Assembly: GCA_013176395.1 (NCBI GenBank) | Contig: JABMLP010000006.1 | Coordinates: 806,001-870,000, forward strand | DNA: 64,000 nt | Origin: Venturia oleaginea | Lineage: Eukaryota; Ascomycota; Dothideomycetes; Venturiales; Venturiaceae | Reading direction: 5' to 3' | Shown: in pieces, positions 50,512 through 62,502 of the stretch | Numbering within the stretch: position 1 is the first letter of the stretch | Layout: each line of letters opens with the position of its first letter | The notes under the pieces: model-generated | What the model was told of the DNA's origin: nothing | The model's database searches: none | Seen by the model: only the letters and a program-made list of their open reading frames with translations | Translations under genes and position numbers: made by a program

Positions 50512-52127
50512 ATGTCTTCTGCCCCCTCCACCGAATCGCCTCGACTTGTTCTCTACCATCAGACGATACACCACAATGGCAAATTCGTATCGATCAAGCC
50601 CCTCACTCAGACTGGAGTCACCCACGTCTATATTGCTGCGATCCACCTCAATGACCCGCCAGAGAACATAACGCTGAATGACCACCATCCCGATGATGCG
50701 CGATATAATGAGTTGTGGCAAGAGGTGGAATATGTACAAAGTCTACCGAGGCCTATTATTGTTATGGGCATGCTTGGGGGAGCGGCGAAGGGGAGTTATG
50801 AGAAGCTGGAGAGAAATGTGAGTCCACCACTGCTACCATCCCGCGAAAGACAGCCGTGACAATTCAACCATACTTTACTCGAGAATAAATTGCTTTCGAA
50901 GAATGGTGTATCGAAACTGCTTTTTAGAATCGAGAGAAGTCGTACTAATTGACTCCAAACAGTTCGAACCATACTACGCAGTTCTCTCCACCGTAATACG
51001 CAAACGATCCCTACAAGGCCTCGATCTCGACGTCGAAGAGCCAACCCGATTGGCTACGATCCAAAACCTTATCAGGCGGCTGAAAGCTGACTTCGGCTCC
51101 ACCTTTATAATAACCCTCGCACCCGTAATGCCAGCCTTGCTTCCCAGAAGCCCACGCCTCATAAGCCTTACATACCGTCTGTTACACCCTGAATTACCTG
51201 CCTCGGAATCACTGATTGTGCGGGCCCTGTGTCAGGCGAAATTTCTGAAATCACATAAGCATTTGAGCGGATTCAACCATTTCGAACTCGAAGCCAGTGA
51301 GGTTGGAAAGCTGGTGGAATGGTACAACGTCCAATTCTATTGCGGCTGGGGCGACGCCTCAAATACACGCTTCTACGATGCTCTCGTGTCGGCCGGCTGG
51401 AATCCTCGAAAGCTCGTACTAGGTGTGGTGACAAACCCAGGTAACGGAGCAGGCCATGTAGCGCTAAAAAATCTGCAAGATGTTGTCAAGACGCTGTCTA
51501 CAAAGTACGGGAATCAATTCGGTGGCGTGATGGGATGGGAATACTTCAATGCTGTGAGGGAGAAGGATGCTTCGCGTGCAGAGTTCACGCAACGGCCAAT
51601 CGAGCTTCCGTGGATGTGGGCTTTTGACCTGGCGCATGCGATGGGTAAATTGGAGATTACGAATTATGAGGAGGCTGAGAGGAAAGCCTACGTTTTAGGA
51701 CCAACACGTCCACTTGGTATTACCCCAAGCTCGTAAGTTGTGATACAGTCACTTCCTCTACTCAGTCCCTGCAACCACACAAAGAAAGATGAATTCCTTG
51801 AGGTCAAATCTTCAGGACACATCTTCCACTCGATATCAAGCCAGCCATTAGACTAACACCATCCACAGCCAACCACCTCCTCCAGCACAACCACCCGTAC
51901 CCGCATCCACAAATGCAACGATCCAAGCCGAAAACCCCTTCGCTCAACTCATAGCATCGATTCCCTCTGCACCGCCACAAGCCCCTCAGGCACCACAACC
52001 ATCATCAAACGAAGCGTCAATACGGCAACTCGTAGAAATGGGTGCAGAACGAGCCGAAGCAGTTGCAGCTCTCGAAGCCATGGAAGGAAATGTAGATGCG
52101 GCAGCGGCACTGCTGTTTGGTGATTGA
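50512..52127 (+). CDS. GH18 glycosidase fused to a UBA domain, no signal peptide
   Basis: Three exons, 50512-50817, 50963-51732 and 51869-52127, give 444 residues. The ATG at 50512 is preferred (context ACAACAACC) over an in-frame ATG at 50464. Residues 1-350 are a GH18 TIM barrel: PRLVLYHQTIHHNGKF (strand 1), THVYIAAIHLND, PIIVMGMLGGAAKGSYE, and SLQGLDLDVEEP, which holds the D-x-x-D-x-D-x-E type motif with the catalytic acid Glu 127. IITLAPVMPALL, WYNVQFYCGWGDASN and FGGVMGWEYFNAV (strand 8 Trp) follow. After a Pro/Gln/Ala-rich linker, residues 410-444 are a UBA domain (IRQLVEMGAERAEAVAALEA, then GNVDAAAALLFG). There is no signal peptide, so it should be cytosolic or nuclear. Substrate may be free or protein-linked N-acetylglucosamine oligomers. 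The ubiquitin link is inferred from the UBA domain. Confidence 0.88.
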
Positions 52128-52732
52128 TTAATCACGGGCGAGGCTTACATACCCAGCGTTGGATATACCCACTTTGAGAATTCCACCCTGTCTTGCCATC
52201 GTCAAGTCCTGCTACATTGCACAAACTCTCAGAGTGAAACCTCGTATCGTTTTTCATCCAGCTCGAAACCGATGGCGACGAGAGCATATGGCGGAAAGCT
52301 TCCAGCCTCGCACAGCTGATAAGGAACGAAGTGCAACCTATCAAAGTAACTAGCAACAAGCACGATCACGAAAAATTGAGATCCACGATTACGGAACATA
52401 AAGAGGCGTCAAACAATAATTATACTATTGAATAAGCGTGTTTTGTGCAAAAAGTACTGCTGTCTGCTGGCCGGCTAATATCTATCAGACACTCAAGTTT
52501 TCGTGTCACAAAGCCTACCCATCTCCCGCCATCTAGCCATTATCAGTCTCTATTGAACAATTATCATTCCCAAATATATGCGCGCCCTGTTCTTCTCAAA
52601 CTTACAAACAAACCTATTTCCCATTCCTTCTTACAAACTCGCGACCCCATCTCTTTCTCCTCAAAGAACAAGACATTTTCCTTCTAAAGTGAAGTCAGCC
52701 ACAATGTGACGAAAATCAATTCGTTCACTTTG
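52128..52732. other. Convergent 3' region, no gene seen
   Basis: It is AT-rich sequence between the stop of the GH18-UBA gene and the stop of the Mam3-like gene. Confidence 0.55.
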
Positions 52733-55715
52733 TCAAATCTGGCTGTCTCCCATGCCAGCACCTTTACCCTTCTTCTTGTGTTTGTTCTTCTTCCTCTTTT
52801 TCTTAGCAGTGCCCGATTTTCCACCCTCGCCCTCCTTGTCGGCATCGTTTTCAGTGGCATCTTTGCTCGCCGAGCCATTCGCATTTTCCTTACCATTGTT
52901 GGTGGTTACTAAAACTCCCCCATGACCATCCTCGTCTCCGTCAGACGAGCTAGTTGTCTCGAGAATCAATTTCTTGACTCCTTTAACTTCAACGATTGTT
53001 TCCGAGATACTTCCACTTCGTGTGTTCACTCGACGTTTCTTGTGGCTGTCGTTGTCCATCGAATGGAGCGAACCGATGGTGGAGCTGGACGTCTTTCGGC
53101 TGACAGGCCTTTTGTCCCGGTCTGATCTCCCAGCCGCGCCTGTGTCTTCGGCTCCGTCGAGCTTAGCAAGATTTTCTTTGGATGGGGAAAGGTCGAGGAT
53201 CATTCTTGGGGGTGGCGACACTGCTCTGGAATCTGCCTCTTGAGATCCATCTTCACTGGCAATATTGTCTTTAGAGGAAGACATGTCCAGGATAAATTTG
53301 GGTGGTGGTGAAATAGCTGTACTCGAAGAGCAAGATTGCTGTTTGGACAAGACTGGAGAGCTTGAAGATCGATCCTTGTGGGGGCTTGAGGATCGATCCT
53401 TATGGGGGCTTGAAGATCGATCCTTGTGGGGGCTTGAAGACTGGGCCGTGGGAGAGCTTGAAGACTGGGCCTTGTGGCTGACAGATGGACTTCTGGTCAG
53501 AAGATCTTGCTCCGGTTTTGGTGAGGGTATCTCGGTATTGCTGCTTATGCCCTCGTCTTTCTTCACAACTGTTGTGCCATCTTCCGCATCATCCTGAGGG
53601 CCATCCATATCTTGATGCTTTGCAGTCTGGCTATTGCCGAAAGCACCGTAGCTCAGCGCGTGCACGCCGTCCTTGGCACTGTGTCCTGCAAAGAGTAGAC
53701 CTGTGCTTTCGTTGACGTCGGAAGGTCGACGAATGGATCGCGGTGAAGCCGGAATGGGGCGCGTGGGACTTGGAGAAACGGAAAGCTGGGCGGTCTCTGG
53801 AAGCGGTGCAAGTGTGTCAACATGTCCAGGCTTGATGTGGACTGTACCAATACGCGTCGCTTTTGGTCTGGATGCCGCATTGGAAGGTCCGAGATGTTTT
53901 AGATGTTGGCGGATATCGGCGTTGCTTGAACGCATTGCCTGGGGCTCGCCGCCGCTGCTGCGACGGCGCATCATGAAAGTTGTACCGGGTGGGCTTTTAG
54001 ACATTTCAGAGGCAGATAGTCTTCTTGCGGCTTTCTTGGGAGTGTCCGTGACCGAAGTGGCTCTCGACCGGCGTCCTTCAATCTGCTGGTCCTTGTCAAA
54101 AGCCTCAAGTAGCCCTTCTTGCTCAGAGTCCGGAACAAGAACGTCGGGTGTAGTGATAATTTGTCCCTTGTCGGCCCTTCGAACGCGACTGAACGGCGCA
54201 GGGTGGAGACGTCGGACCGCCTTATGAACATCAATGAAGACGTCACTTTCGTCGATGATTTCTTCGCCAATCAATTCTTCAATCACGTCCTCAAGGGTCA
54301 CAACGCCCAAGGCCCCGTTAGGTTCTCCGGGATAGTCGGACACGAGTACCATGTGGGATTTGCCTTCTTGAAAAAAGTTGACAATATCGAGACAGCTGGT
54401 TTCAGGTCTGGTCTCCGGGAGAGTTGCGAGCTGAAAGTCCCTCACTCTTAGAGCATCTTCTGGGTCGTAGGTAATGAGCATCTTCACGAGAAGCATGCCG
54501 ACAAAGTCGCGAGGGTTGTTGACAGCGTAGATGGGAATGCGGGAGTAGCCTTCGGACAGGATGCTGTCCATCATGTCCTCGTCAAGGACGGTATCCAAAG
54601 ACAACGTGAATGTATCTGCCATGGGAGTCATGATGCTGCCGACCGACTTCTCCTTGAGATCCAAAACAGCGCTGATGATGGTGACCTCATCCTGGTTCAA
54701 GCGCTCACCGGGAGTCTGTCCCAGTGTCCTGTGTAGTGTGACCAATGTTTTCAAGCCAGCCTTCTTGTATGTCGTTCCGTGATCCTCTCCAAGCAGGTAG
54801 TCGAGAAGTTTTGCAGTGGGCCATGCGACAGGAGAGAGTAGCCACATGAGGACCAGGACGAAGGGTGCCATAAAAGCACCGATGGGTAGCCCATAGCGAA
54901 CGCAGACGGATTGAGGAGCCACTTCACCGAAAATGACTACTTGGTGTTAGTAGGAGCTAAACAAGAGATGTCGAAAATGGTCGAGGGGGCGAGTTCCAAT
55001 TATGATGACAGATGTGTTCAGAGGCTGAGGAGCCTTACCAATTAAGACAGTGGAACCTAGTACAGCTGGCCATCCTCCACCCAGGGATCGATCGAGGACA
55101 ATAGGCAGAGTTTCGTTCGTGATGACATTGCCCAGCAGTAAAGTAACCAAGACCCAATGTTTCCCTCTCTTCAGGAGTCTCAGGACCTTCTTCGCGTTCT
55201 TGCGTTCGGCACCTTCACCAGACGTGGCAATGACTTGTAGGTAGATCTCATCTTGACCCATCAACCTATTCTAAGTGTAAGCAATCTGTCTCTCTTGTGT
55301 GATGTTGTTGCTGTTGTGGATCCACGCTAAAGAAGGCGATCGCGTTCTCGAAGTGATGCGCAATTGACATCGGAGAGATGGTCTTGGCTGTGATAGATAG
55401 CCTGGAGTGAAATGAAGTATCGACATACGCAATGGTAAGTCCGGCGAAGACTCCTCCAAGAATAACCAGGAGGGCGGCTGTCGTCAGGTAAAGCCATAAC
55501 GACGGATCCTCAGCGGGTTTCGGCTCTGCTTTGGCGTAGGAATAGACCTCTCCTGCAACTTCAGATATCGGCACTGCAATTGCTCCAGGCAATGAAGCAA
55601 TGGCTAAGACAAGGAGGCCCGACGCGAAGGAGATGGCGGGGAGTGGGACCCAGGACGGGACTCGAGAAGAGGATTCTTGCCCAGTGGGGTTGATTGAGGG
55701 AGTTGAGGCCGCCAT
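52733..55715 (-). CDS. MAM3: Mam3/CNNM-type DUF21-CBS membrane protein
   Basis: Three exons on the minus strand, 55715-55429, 55265-55039 and 54936-52733, join in frame to 905 residues. An N-terminal hydrophobic segment is followed by the DUF21 membrane domain: [60 protein letters not shown] and [24 protein letters not shown] pair follows ([80 protein letters not shown]). The last 450 residues are disordered, Ser/Pro-rich and end with a poly-Lys tail ([15 protein letters not shown]). Yeast Mam3 is a vacuolar-membrane protein affecting mitochondrial form and metal and magnesium balance; animal CNNMs handle magnesium. The tail carries a 24-bp tandem repeat (SSPHKDRS units). The gene diverges from the E1-beta gene across about 780 bp. 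Confidence 0.92.
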
Positions 55716-56498
55716 GCAGCAAGGAACAATTGAAGAGATCCAATTGCAGGATGACAAGTTGTTGTTGTTCTGGGTAATATCTGGGATGCCGGTGTTGGAT
55801 ATCGGGTTTGCTTTTGGTCCGTGTCTGTATGACGATCACCTGGAACCAGGGGAAGAGATGGGTCCCTTGGTCTGTGTGAAGTCCGAGTAATGAGTATGGG
55901 TACACAGAGAGTAATTGAGCAACGCTGAAGAGAAATGTATGCTGTCGAGATGTTTGATGGTGTTAAAGGAGAGAAAGAGGAATGCCAATTGTTCTTTCTG
56001 TCTCAATGTCTTTCTATGTGGAATGATGTTGGTCTCGTTGTTTAGCGCTTGGCCCGCCTCTGGCAAGCATAAGCATGCTCTCAGCAACAGACATTACTCG
56101 CTGCGTGCCGCAAACATATAGCTCCTTGTCAGGTAGAATCACGGGGAGTTTGCCAATGAGCCACATCTCGATAGGCTGTTCGGCAAGAAGATGATGGCGG
56201 CCACAGTATAATTGGCGGACAGAATTCTCGCCATCCTTCTACGTACCGATCAATAGCACCAAGCTTCTCATGTTACGTACTAGCGACTGTGCAGAGCAAC
56301 CAGTTGATTACTACAAAGATCCATCTCGCGCGTCAAGTATCATCTGACTTGTATGCCTTGTACCTTGGAGCTGCTCCTTGAGCCGAAGGTAGCCGCCCTG
56401 CTTTGTCCACCAAGCCAATCTCTCTCTCACATAAGACCCCCTCTATGTCCCCTCGTAGGTAGTACTTCGCGAGCCCAATTGTTGTGTAGCACAGTGCC
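55716..56498. promoter_or_regulatory. Bidirectional promoter between MAM3 and the E1-beta gene
   Basis: This 783-bp interval separates two divergent start codons and has no supported gene. Frames in it are short and motif-free. Confidence 0.5.
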
Positions 56499-57790
56499 AT
56501 GCCTCTCAATCTCGTGCCCCGCGCTCTTCTCCGCGCTCCTGCTGAACTAAGAGCCTTGATTGCAGCACAATCGCGCTTCTACTCTACACCTCCGCCAAAT
56601 GCGCGTCTGAACGTTCCGATAGACTACTCCACGACCCCGTTACTGCATCACACTGCGTCCTCGGCGTTGGCCAATCCAGAGCTCCCAGAGAGTGTGCGGA
56701 AACACTCAAAGACTGTTCGACAGCAACTACACGAATCCATCAACTCGGCTCTCCGGCATGCTCTGACCGAGGACGACAATGTGCTCGTCTTTGGCGAGGA
56801 CTTGGCTTTTGGTGGTGTTTTCAGATGTAGTGCCAATCTGCAGTCGGATTTTGGAGATTCACGCGTCTTCAACACGCCTTTGAGCGAGCAGGGAATCGTT
56901 GGATTCGCTATAGGATGTGCAGCACAAGGGATGAGACCAGTGGCGGAAATACAGTTTGCAGATTATGTATATCCTGCATTTGATCAATTGGTCAACGAAG
57001 CAGCGAAGTTCAGATATCGAGCTGGAACGACAGGAGTGGATTGCGGTGGACTGGTGGTGAGAATGCCGTGTGGAGGCGTTGGCCATGGAGCACTGTAGGT
57101 CAATCGAGCGTTCGACTCTGGGAAATGCTAACACTAGTCCCAGATATCACTCTCAATCTCCCGAATCGCTCTTCACACACATACCAGGTCTGCGGGTGGT
57201 AATGCCTCGGTCTCCCTCCCAAGCTAAGGGCCTACTCGCAGCATCGATAGCATCAAACGACCCCGTAATTTTCATGGAACCCAAGAACCTTTACCGAGCA
57301 TCGCGAGAAGAGGTTCCAGTAGATCCATACACCCTGCCTCTCTCCAAAGCAGAGATTCTTAAGCCTGGCAAGGATGTCACAGTCATTAGCTATGGAGCAC
57401 CGTTATACACATGTAGTGATGCTATCACGCACGCAGAGAAAGACTTTGGATGCAATGTGGAGCTGATCGATCTGCGGACAATATATCCATGGGACCGACC
57501 CACGATCCTGGAGAGTGTGGAGAAGACTGGTCGAGCTGTGGTGGTCCACGAGAGTATGGTCAATGCCGGCGTTGGTGCTGAGGTTGCCGCAACGATACAA
57601 GAGCAATGCTTTTTGAGACTGGAAGCCCCGATACAGCGTGTGGCAGGCTGGTCTACGCATATAGGCTTGGTGTATGAAAAGTTTTTGATGCCGGATGTTG
57701 TTCGTCAGTATTTCCTAAGTCCTTGATCGCTTCGCAGACTAACATGTAACAGGGGTATACGATGCTATTAAAAAAGCAATAGAATACTAG
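56499..57790 (+). CDS. Branched-chain 2-oxoacid dehydrogenase E1 beta subunit
   Basis: Three exons, 56499-57094, 57144-57703 and 57753-57790, give 397 residues. The tiny last exon supplies the conserved end [11 protein letters not shown]. The N-terminus [20 protein letters not shown] is an Arg/Ala-rich, acid-poor mitochondrial presequence. The mature protein shows [20 protein letters not shown], then [78 protein letters not shown] and [17 protein letters not shown]. These are diagnostic of E1-beta of the branched-chain complex; the YHSQSPE motif distinguishes it from pyruvate dehydrogenase beta to a fair degree. With E1-alpha it binds thiamine diphosphate and decarboxylates 2-oxoacids from Leu, Ile and Val in the matrix. 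All junctions keep frame and the gene looks intact. Confidence 0.93.
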
Positions 57791-58245
57791 GATTAAGGAA
57801 CAGTAGGATCAATATATGGTCTCAGCCTGACAGCCCTTTCGCTCTACTGCACGTGAGTGGCTTGGGTCCTGCCAAGAGCACCGTGGAACTCAATGAGGTT
57901 CGCTCAGCCTAGTTTCGCCGTGAACTTCAGCGACAAAGCATTACAAACTGCGACGTGCAAATCGGCGTTGTTTCGACTACGCTCCTTCACACCTTCCATC
58001 CTTTCAAATGGATTCCGCAAGCATTTTGGCCCTGACAGGTGGCTTGTCCCCATCTGCATTTTAGGCGTCGTAGAGAATGATACTTTGTCTCTCTACCCGT
58101 CATTCGGCGATGCAGATAATGCACTTGCAGCATGCCCATCCCGCGACTAGGGTCCCTCTCCCTCTTTTAAACAGAGCCGCGTGGACTGGCTCGCCTCCAA
58201 TTACTTCGATGCTCGTCATGATGTCGAGGGTTGTAGGCATTCCCG
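57791..58245. other. Intergenic, no gene called
   Basis: It holds only short plus-strand frames without motifs. It could contain the true 5' exon of the homeodomain gene that follows. Confidence 0.4.
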
Positions 58246-59000
58246 TTGTTCACCATGTCCATGGAGCTGTTCAGGGGGGCCAGGGATGCTCTCGACTTGG
58301 CTTTTCCCCCGCCATTGCATTCGCACCGTCTGCCTTTGATTTCTGCTCACCGAGACAATCATGATGCTCGCCACCATTGTACCGTCGCGGATGGTTTCCC
58401 TACCCTCACGATATCTACTGACGCCCTCAGCCACTCTGTTGATTATCTATTGACAGAGTTCTCTCGACTTACACAGACACTAACGTTTCTCGGCGATAAA
58501 GCTGTGCCAGCAGAAAAAAGAGCCGGCAGCTGAAGATCTGTAATACCCAAAGACGTAAAAGATCTATTGAAAGCATTATTTTCTATCGAACCCTATCCAG
58601 ACACGTTGGAAGTGTCCTCAATTGCGACCAATGCTAGGCCTGGGGTAAAGCAAGTGAAGACGTGGTTTTCGAATAAGAGGCCTTCGATGAACGGCCAGAG
58701 TTCAAGAAAAGGTCGTCGTCAATGGTTATCAGCAAGCTCTTTGCCAGCTCAACGAAGCCAGCACAAGGAAAAGCCATGGAAGATGAGAGTTGCAGAGACT
58801 ATGGATTATTATTTCCGCTTAGTTCCCTGTCCGACGCTCTGCTCGATCAGGTCGAAGGCGGTCACGAGGTATCGGGTTTGAGAATGAGAAGGCTGATTGA
58901 TGAGCTTTGGGTACAAGTTCAAGGGGAATGGCCGAGTCCTTTTCGACCATTAATTCAATCATTTTCTCTTCTTATGCCAGGAGGATTAGTGCAGCGGTGA
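58246..59000 (+). pseudogene. Homeodomain-like gene, apparently damaged
   Basis: One frame reads from 58246 through LLTEFSRLTQTLTFLGDKAV to a TGA at 58531-58533, then continues in the same frame. The continuation runs IPKDVKDLLKALFSIEPYPD, TLEVSSIATNARPGVKQVKT and WFSNKRPS. KQVKTWFSNKR is a homeodomain recognition helix with the invariant Trp, Phe, Asn and Arg. The preceding residues fit helices 1 and 2 of an atypical (TALE or HD1-like) homeodomain. Downstream, coding quality moves to another frame (to 59000; SLSDALLDQVEGGHEVSGLR), suggesting an intron or frameshift near 58700-58790. The in-frame TGA could lie in an unseen intron, but I find no clean donor and acceptor. It is probably a transcription factor gene or its recent pseudogene. 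There is no evidence of a mating-type locus here. Confidence 0.5.
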
Positions 59001-59547
59001 GGTCGACAGGAATCATAAAGATATCAGTGTGGTGATATATGTCTGTGAAAAGATCTTCAGGTGATAACGTGGTGTACTATAAATAGCAATCTCTGGTCGC
59101 GAGCGATGTGGAGATCGTCCGGCAGCACCCACCAAGTTCTGCCTCAGCGTAAAGGAACGGCCCTGCGAAACGTTACGACTCCGAAGTCTCTCTGTCGTGT
59201 TTTCTACACCTACATTATTATCACAGCCTTCTCATCAAGCAAAGAGCCACCATCTTTAGCCGCGAATGTACCGAAGGCAGCAATATGGGGGCGTCCGGAG
59301 GAAGCCTGTTTGGGGCGCCCACCGAGCCTGTACGACCATTCCGGTGTGGATGGCTTATCGTATCTATCAAGCGCTGCTCATATCCTTTTGTTTCCTCAAA
59401 GAGTTGCCTGCTATTCTGATCATACTCACCCACACTCACAATACAGCTAGGCACTCATTGACAGCGCACACCCCCCTTCAACGCCTCCCATGAACCCTGC
59501 CCTCAAAGCCTACACTTCACCGTCAACTGAGCCAGCGACGAATTGCT
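59001..59547. other. Intergenic, upstream of the membrane-protein gene
   Basis: There are short frames only. A C/A-rich stretch near 59420-59500 is a likely promoter or 5' UTR. Confidence 0.45.
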
Positions 59548-61922
59548 ATGACAAACTTCACCGAATGCGCTGCGAAACTCCTCGCAAACTCGTCTGCATA
59601 CACGCAATGGCGTTGGAATGGCTCAGTGAGACTCATCGAAAAGAACGAGACCACGCAAATCTCTTACGAGGGCTGTCGCGCCATCTGTGGCACAGGAAAC
59701 GCGTGGTATCTCTGGAGTGAGTCGAGCGCTACAATTACGACATGGTTGTTACCTATTGTTGGCATGTTCTTGCAAGCGCCTTTCGAGAGCAACGCGTTCT
59801 GGTCGACAGTGCTTGCAATCGCGAGGTGGATAGGGAACCCGATGACCAGCCTGAGCTATATATTCTGGAACATTTCTATCAGCGGTAAATGTGCTCTGAT
59901 GGTGGACATGGCTGTCGCGTACGACGACAAATTTCTGTCTAAAGATTCGGACTTCGGCCAGATCCGTGATTCATTCTACATACTCATGACGATGAACCAA
60001 TTTGCCATGAAACCTGAAGTTTCACCGTATAAGACGGAGGCGGAAGGACTTTTGCGAATCGTGCTCTTCAGCAAAGACCTTAAACTACACGGAACGCAAG
60101 AAAGCTTGAAAGATCGTCGAAATCACCTTGCTGAGGCACTACGGAGCCGAAGGAAACGAGGAGTCGTACCTGTGTTTGTGTCCACAGCCTGGTTTCTTTT
60201 TTCCTTGACCATCTCCATACAATCGGCTTTTGGCCTCATAGGGAATAATGCTGAAGCACATGACCTCGCCCTAGGATTACTGCTCGGTTGGATGCCCATA
60301 ATGATCATGGCAGGAATCGTCGATCGAAACCCTTTCTCGGTCGACGACGTGCGGAAACCTCTCAACGAGCTCATCAGTCTTGTTTGTGATTCACTGCAGG
60401 ATGATGCTCTCGTCAAAGAATTCTTGAAGACTCTTGGAACCTCTGATGAAGAGACGAAGAAGCAGATGAGAGAACGAGTTTGTGGGATCAAGGACAAAGC
60501 AGTCTACTTACAAGAGGACTTCTTCGCACAATTCGCTGGTCAAGGTCGTGCCCGCTGGCACTACGGCTGTGCGCACAGCATTCTTTCGGACATCGAAAAC
60601 ATCTGGATCGCCGATCACGGTAGAGACTGGCTTAGAGATGAATTCGAGGCCAGAACAAAACTAGTACTCGGTTCCAACAATCGTAGTCTATTCTGGTTCG
60701 ATTTCCGAGAGCTATGGCAAGTCTCTGCAGTTTTCGCCGCAGTCCTTGCAAGCTGTCTGGGGGCATTTGTTCTCTCCTACTTCACGCCCACTGTCGGTCT
60801 CGGTTGCAGAAGTTTGGGATATCTGATCTTCTTGTGCGTCTCGACTGGCCTTCTTATACTGGAGTTTGTGGTCTGGTGGCTGACGTTGGAAGAACGCGCA
60901 GAACAGCTTTTGAGTGAGCAGCGTCGGCCGACGTTGATTGAGCAAGCTGGTATGGTGCAGCAAGCTGCGCAAGCCGCTACCATGTTTCGACATGCTCAAA
61001 GCTGGGGTGTGGCGCAGCGCAACAAGACGGAAAATTTCTTGTCAGATCAGGTATCTACTATTTGGTCTAAGCGCTATCAGAGTAAGTCATTGACCCCATT
61101 TTCGTTAGGGATTACGAGGCTCGGTCATCCCACTGCAACATTCATTATATCTTGCTTAAAATCTATCGCTGTTGAATTCAAAATGGGCATCTTACTAATC
61201 TAAGTAGAATCAAAACAAAAGGACAAGGAGAGGATCAGATCGAGGGTGCTCAAATACTTCGAGGATACCCACAACTACAGCACCCGCCAATGGCTTCATC
61301 GCCTCTTTTTCGTGCCAGTAGAGCTGTTTAACACGATATGGCTCATTTACATCGTCCTCGCTCAGACGTTCGGCGCATTCACCAACTGCGACTGCGTTAC
61401 GTCTCGCTACGGGTTTCATGGTGGATATCTTGATCTCTCTCAAGCCGATACCACAACCAACAAATATGTCCAATATTATTGGACGGCAGGCACAGCGTTG
61501 AGTTGCGCCATCCTTGGCCTAGGACTTATTTACGTGGTCACGGAATGGTGTTTACAATCACATATCTCCACCGAAACAATGAAGAATGCCCAACGAGGAC
61601 TACGTAAAACGAGATTGTTCCGGCGAAGTATGTACTGGCCGAGACGAATCAGTCGAAAAGTGGTTGTCTCCGTTGATAATCTCGTCGCTGCGCTATATAG
61701 AGTTGCCAAGGAAGATAGGCAAAAGACGCTCTTCTGGAGCACAGACGCCACTTTTCACTATGCTACACCTCATCATTCGAGTCCAAGGGCTCAGCGACAG
61801 GCTTCATCTGCGGTAAGTGTTTCTTGACATTCTTAGTTCTCCTTCTGGATATCCACTAAGACCAACAGACGCATCAATCTGCTGAAGAAGAACTGCCCAC
61901 CAGGACGACGCCACCGATATAA
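59548..61922 (+). CDS. Large multi-pass membrane protein of unknown function
   Basis: Exons 59548-61081, 61208-61812 and 61869-61922 join in frame (phases 1 and 0) to about 730 residues from MTNFTECAAKLLANSSAYTQ. Membrane segments are ATITTWLLPIVGMFLQAPF, VVPVFVSTAWFLFSLTISIQ, ALGLLLGWMPIMIMAGIVD, VSAVFAAVLASCLGAFVLSY with SLGYLIFLCVSTGLLILEFV, LHRLFFVPVELFNTIWLIYI and TALSCAILGLGLIYVVTEW. Conserved-looking polar motifs include GCRAICGTGNAWYLW near the start and FTNCDCVTSRYGFHGGYLDL in a late loop. No transporter, channel or enzyme signature is recognised. There is no cleavable signal peptide; N-glycosylation sequons near residues 3, 14, 24 and 33 suggest the N-terminus faces the lumen or outside. 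I know of similar long fungal membrane proteins only as hypothetical, so no function is claimed. Confidence 0.8.
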
Positions 61923-62502
61923 CCAACAATAACTTTCTTCTCATCACCATATCATCAAATGAGAGGCGATGGTACCGAGGCCAGTGTGACACGGCATCTT
62001 TTACAAACTGACAATCTACTGTCCCAACGAGACCGTAGCCCAAGTTTTATTTCTGGCGTGTCCTCAATGGAAACCCTATCAATCGGCGGAAGTGACGATG
62101 AAGCTGCTAGGGACGTGGAGAGACGTAGACTGGTGTATGGACGGTCAGGGAGTAGTAGTGGTGAGGCCAATAGTACCACGGTCAATTAAACATGTCAACA
62201 TATCCTTTCTAAATTGTTCAAGGAAGCACAACAGCCATATTGATGACAATGTACCAATAAAAACCAAAATTGTCCCAAAACAGATAGTTATCTCACTAGA
62301 CAGAAAAGGTAGCTGCCGTAACAGCAAGCACATTTCCTTCACAGACATATACAAACGTACCCACAAACACTAATCACCTCCGCAATCAACTAGTCACAAA
62401 CGAAGGTGCCATTAAAATAGCGCCCTGACCTCACAACGACATCCCCCATCCCCTTAGAACCCCCAAAACGAACAGACCCAAGAACCATCCCAATCCCCCA
62501 AA
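61923..62502. other. Intergenic, no gene seen
   Basis: This is the 3' flank of the membrane-protein gene. Frames are short and lack motifs. Confidence 0.5.

Noticed and set aside
58246..59000. A mating-type locus
   Set aside because: Only one homeodomain-like fragment is present. No alpha-box or HMG gene and no SLA2 or APN2 flank is seen.
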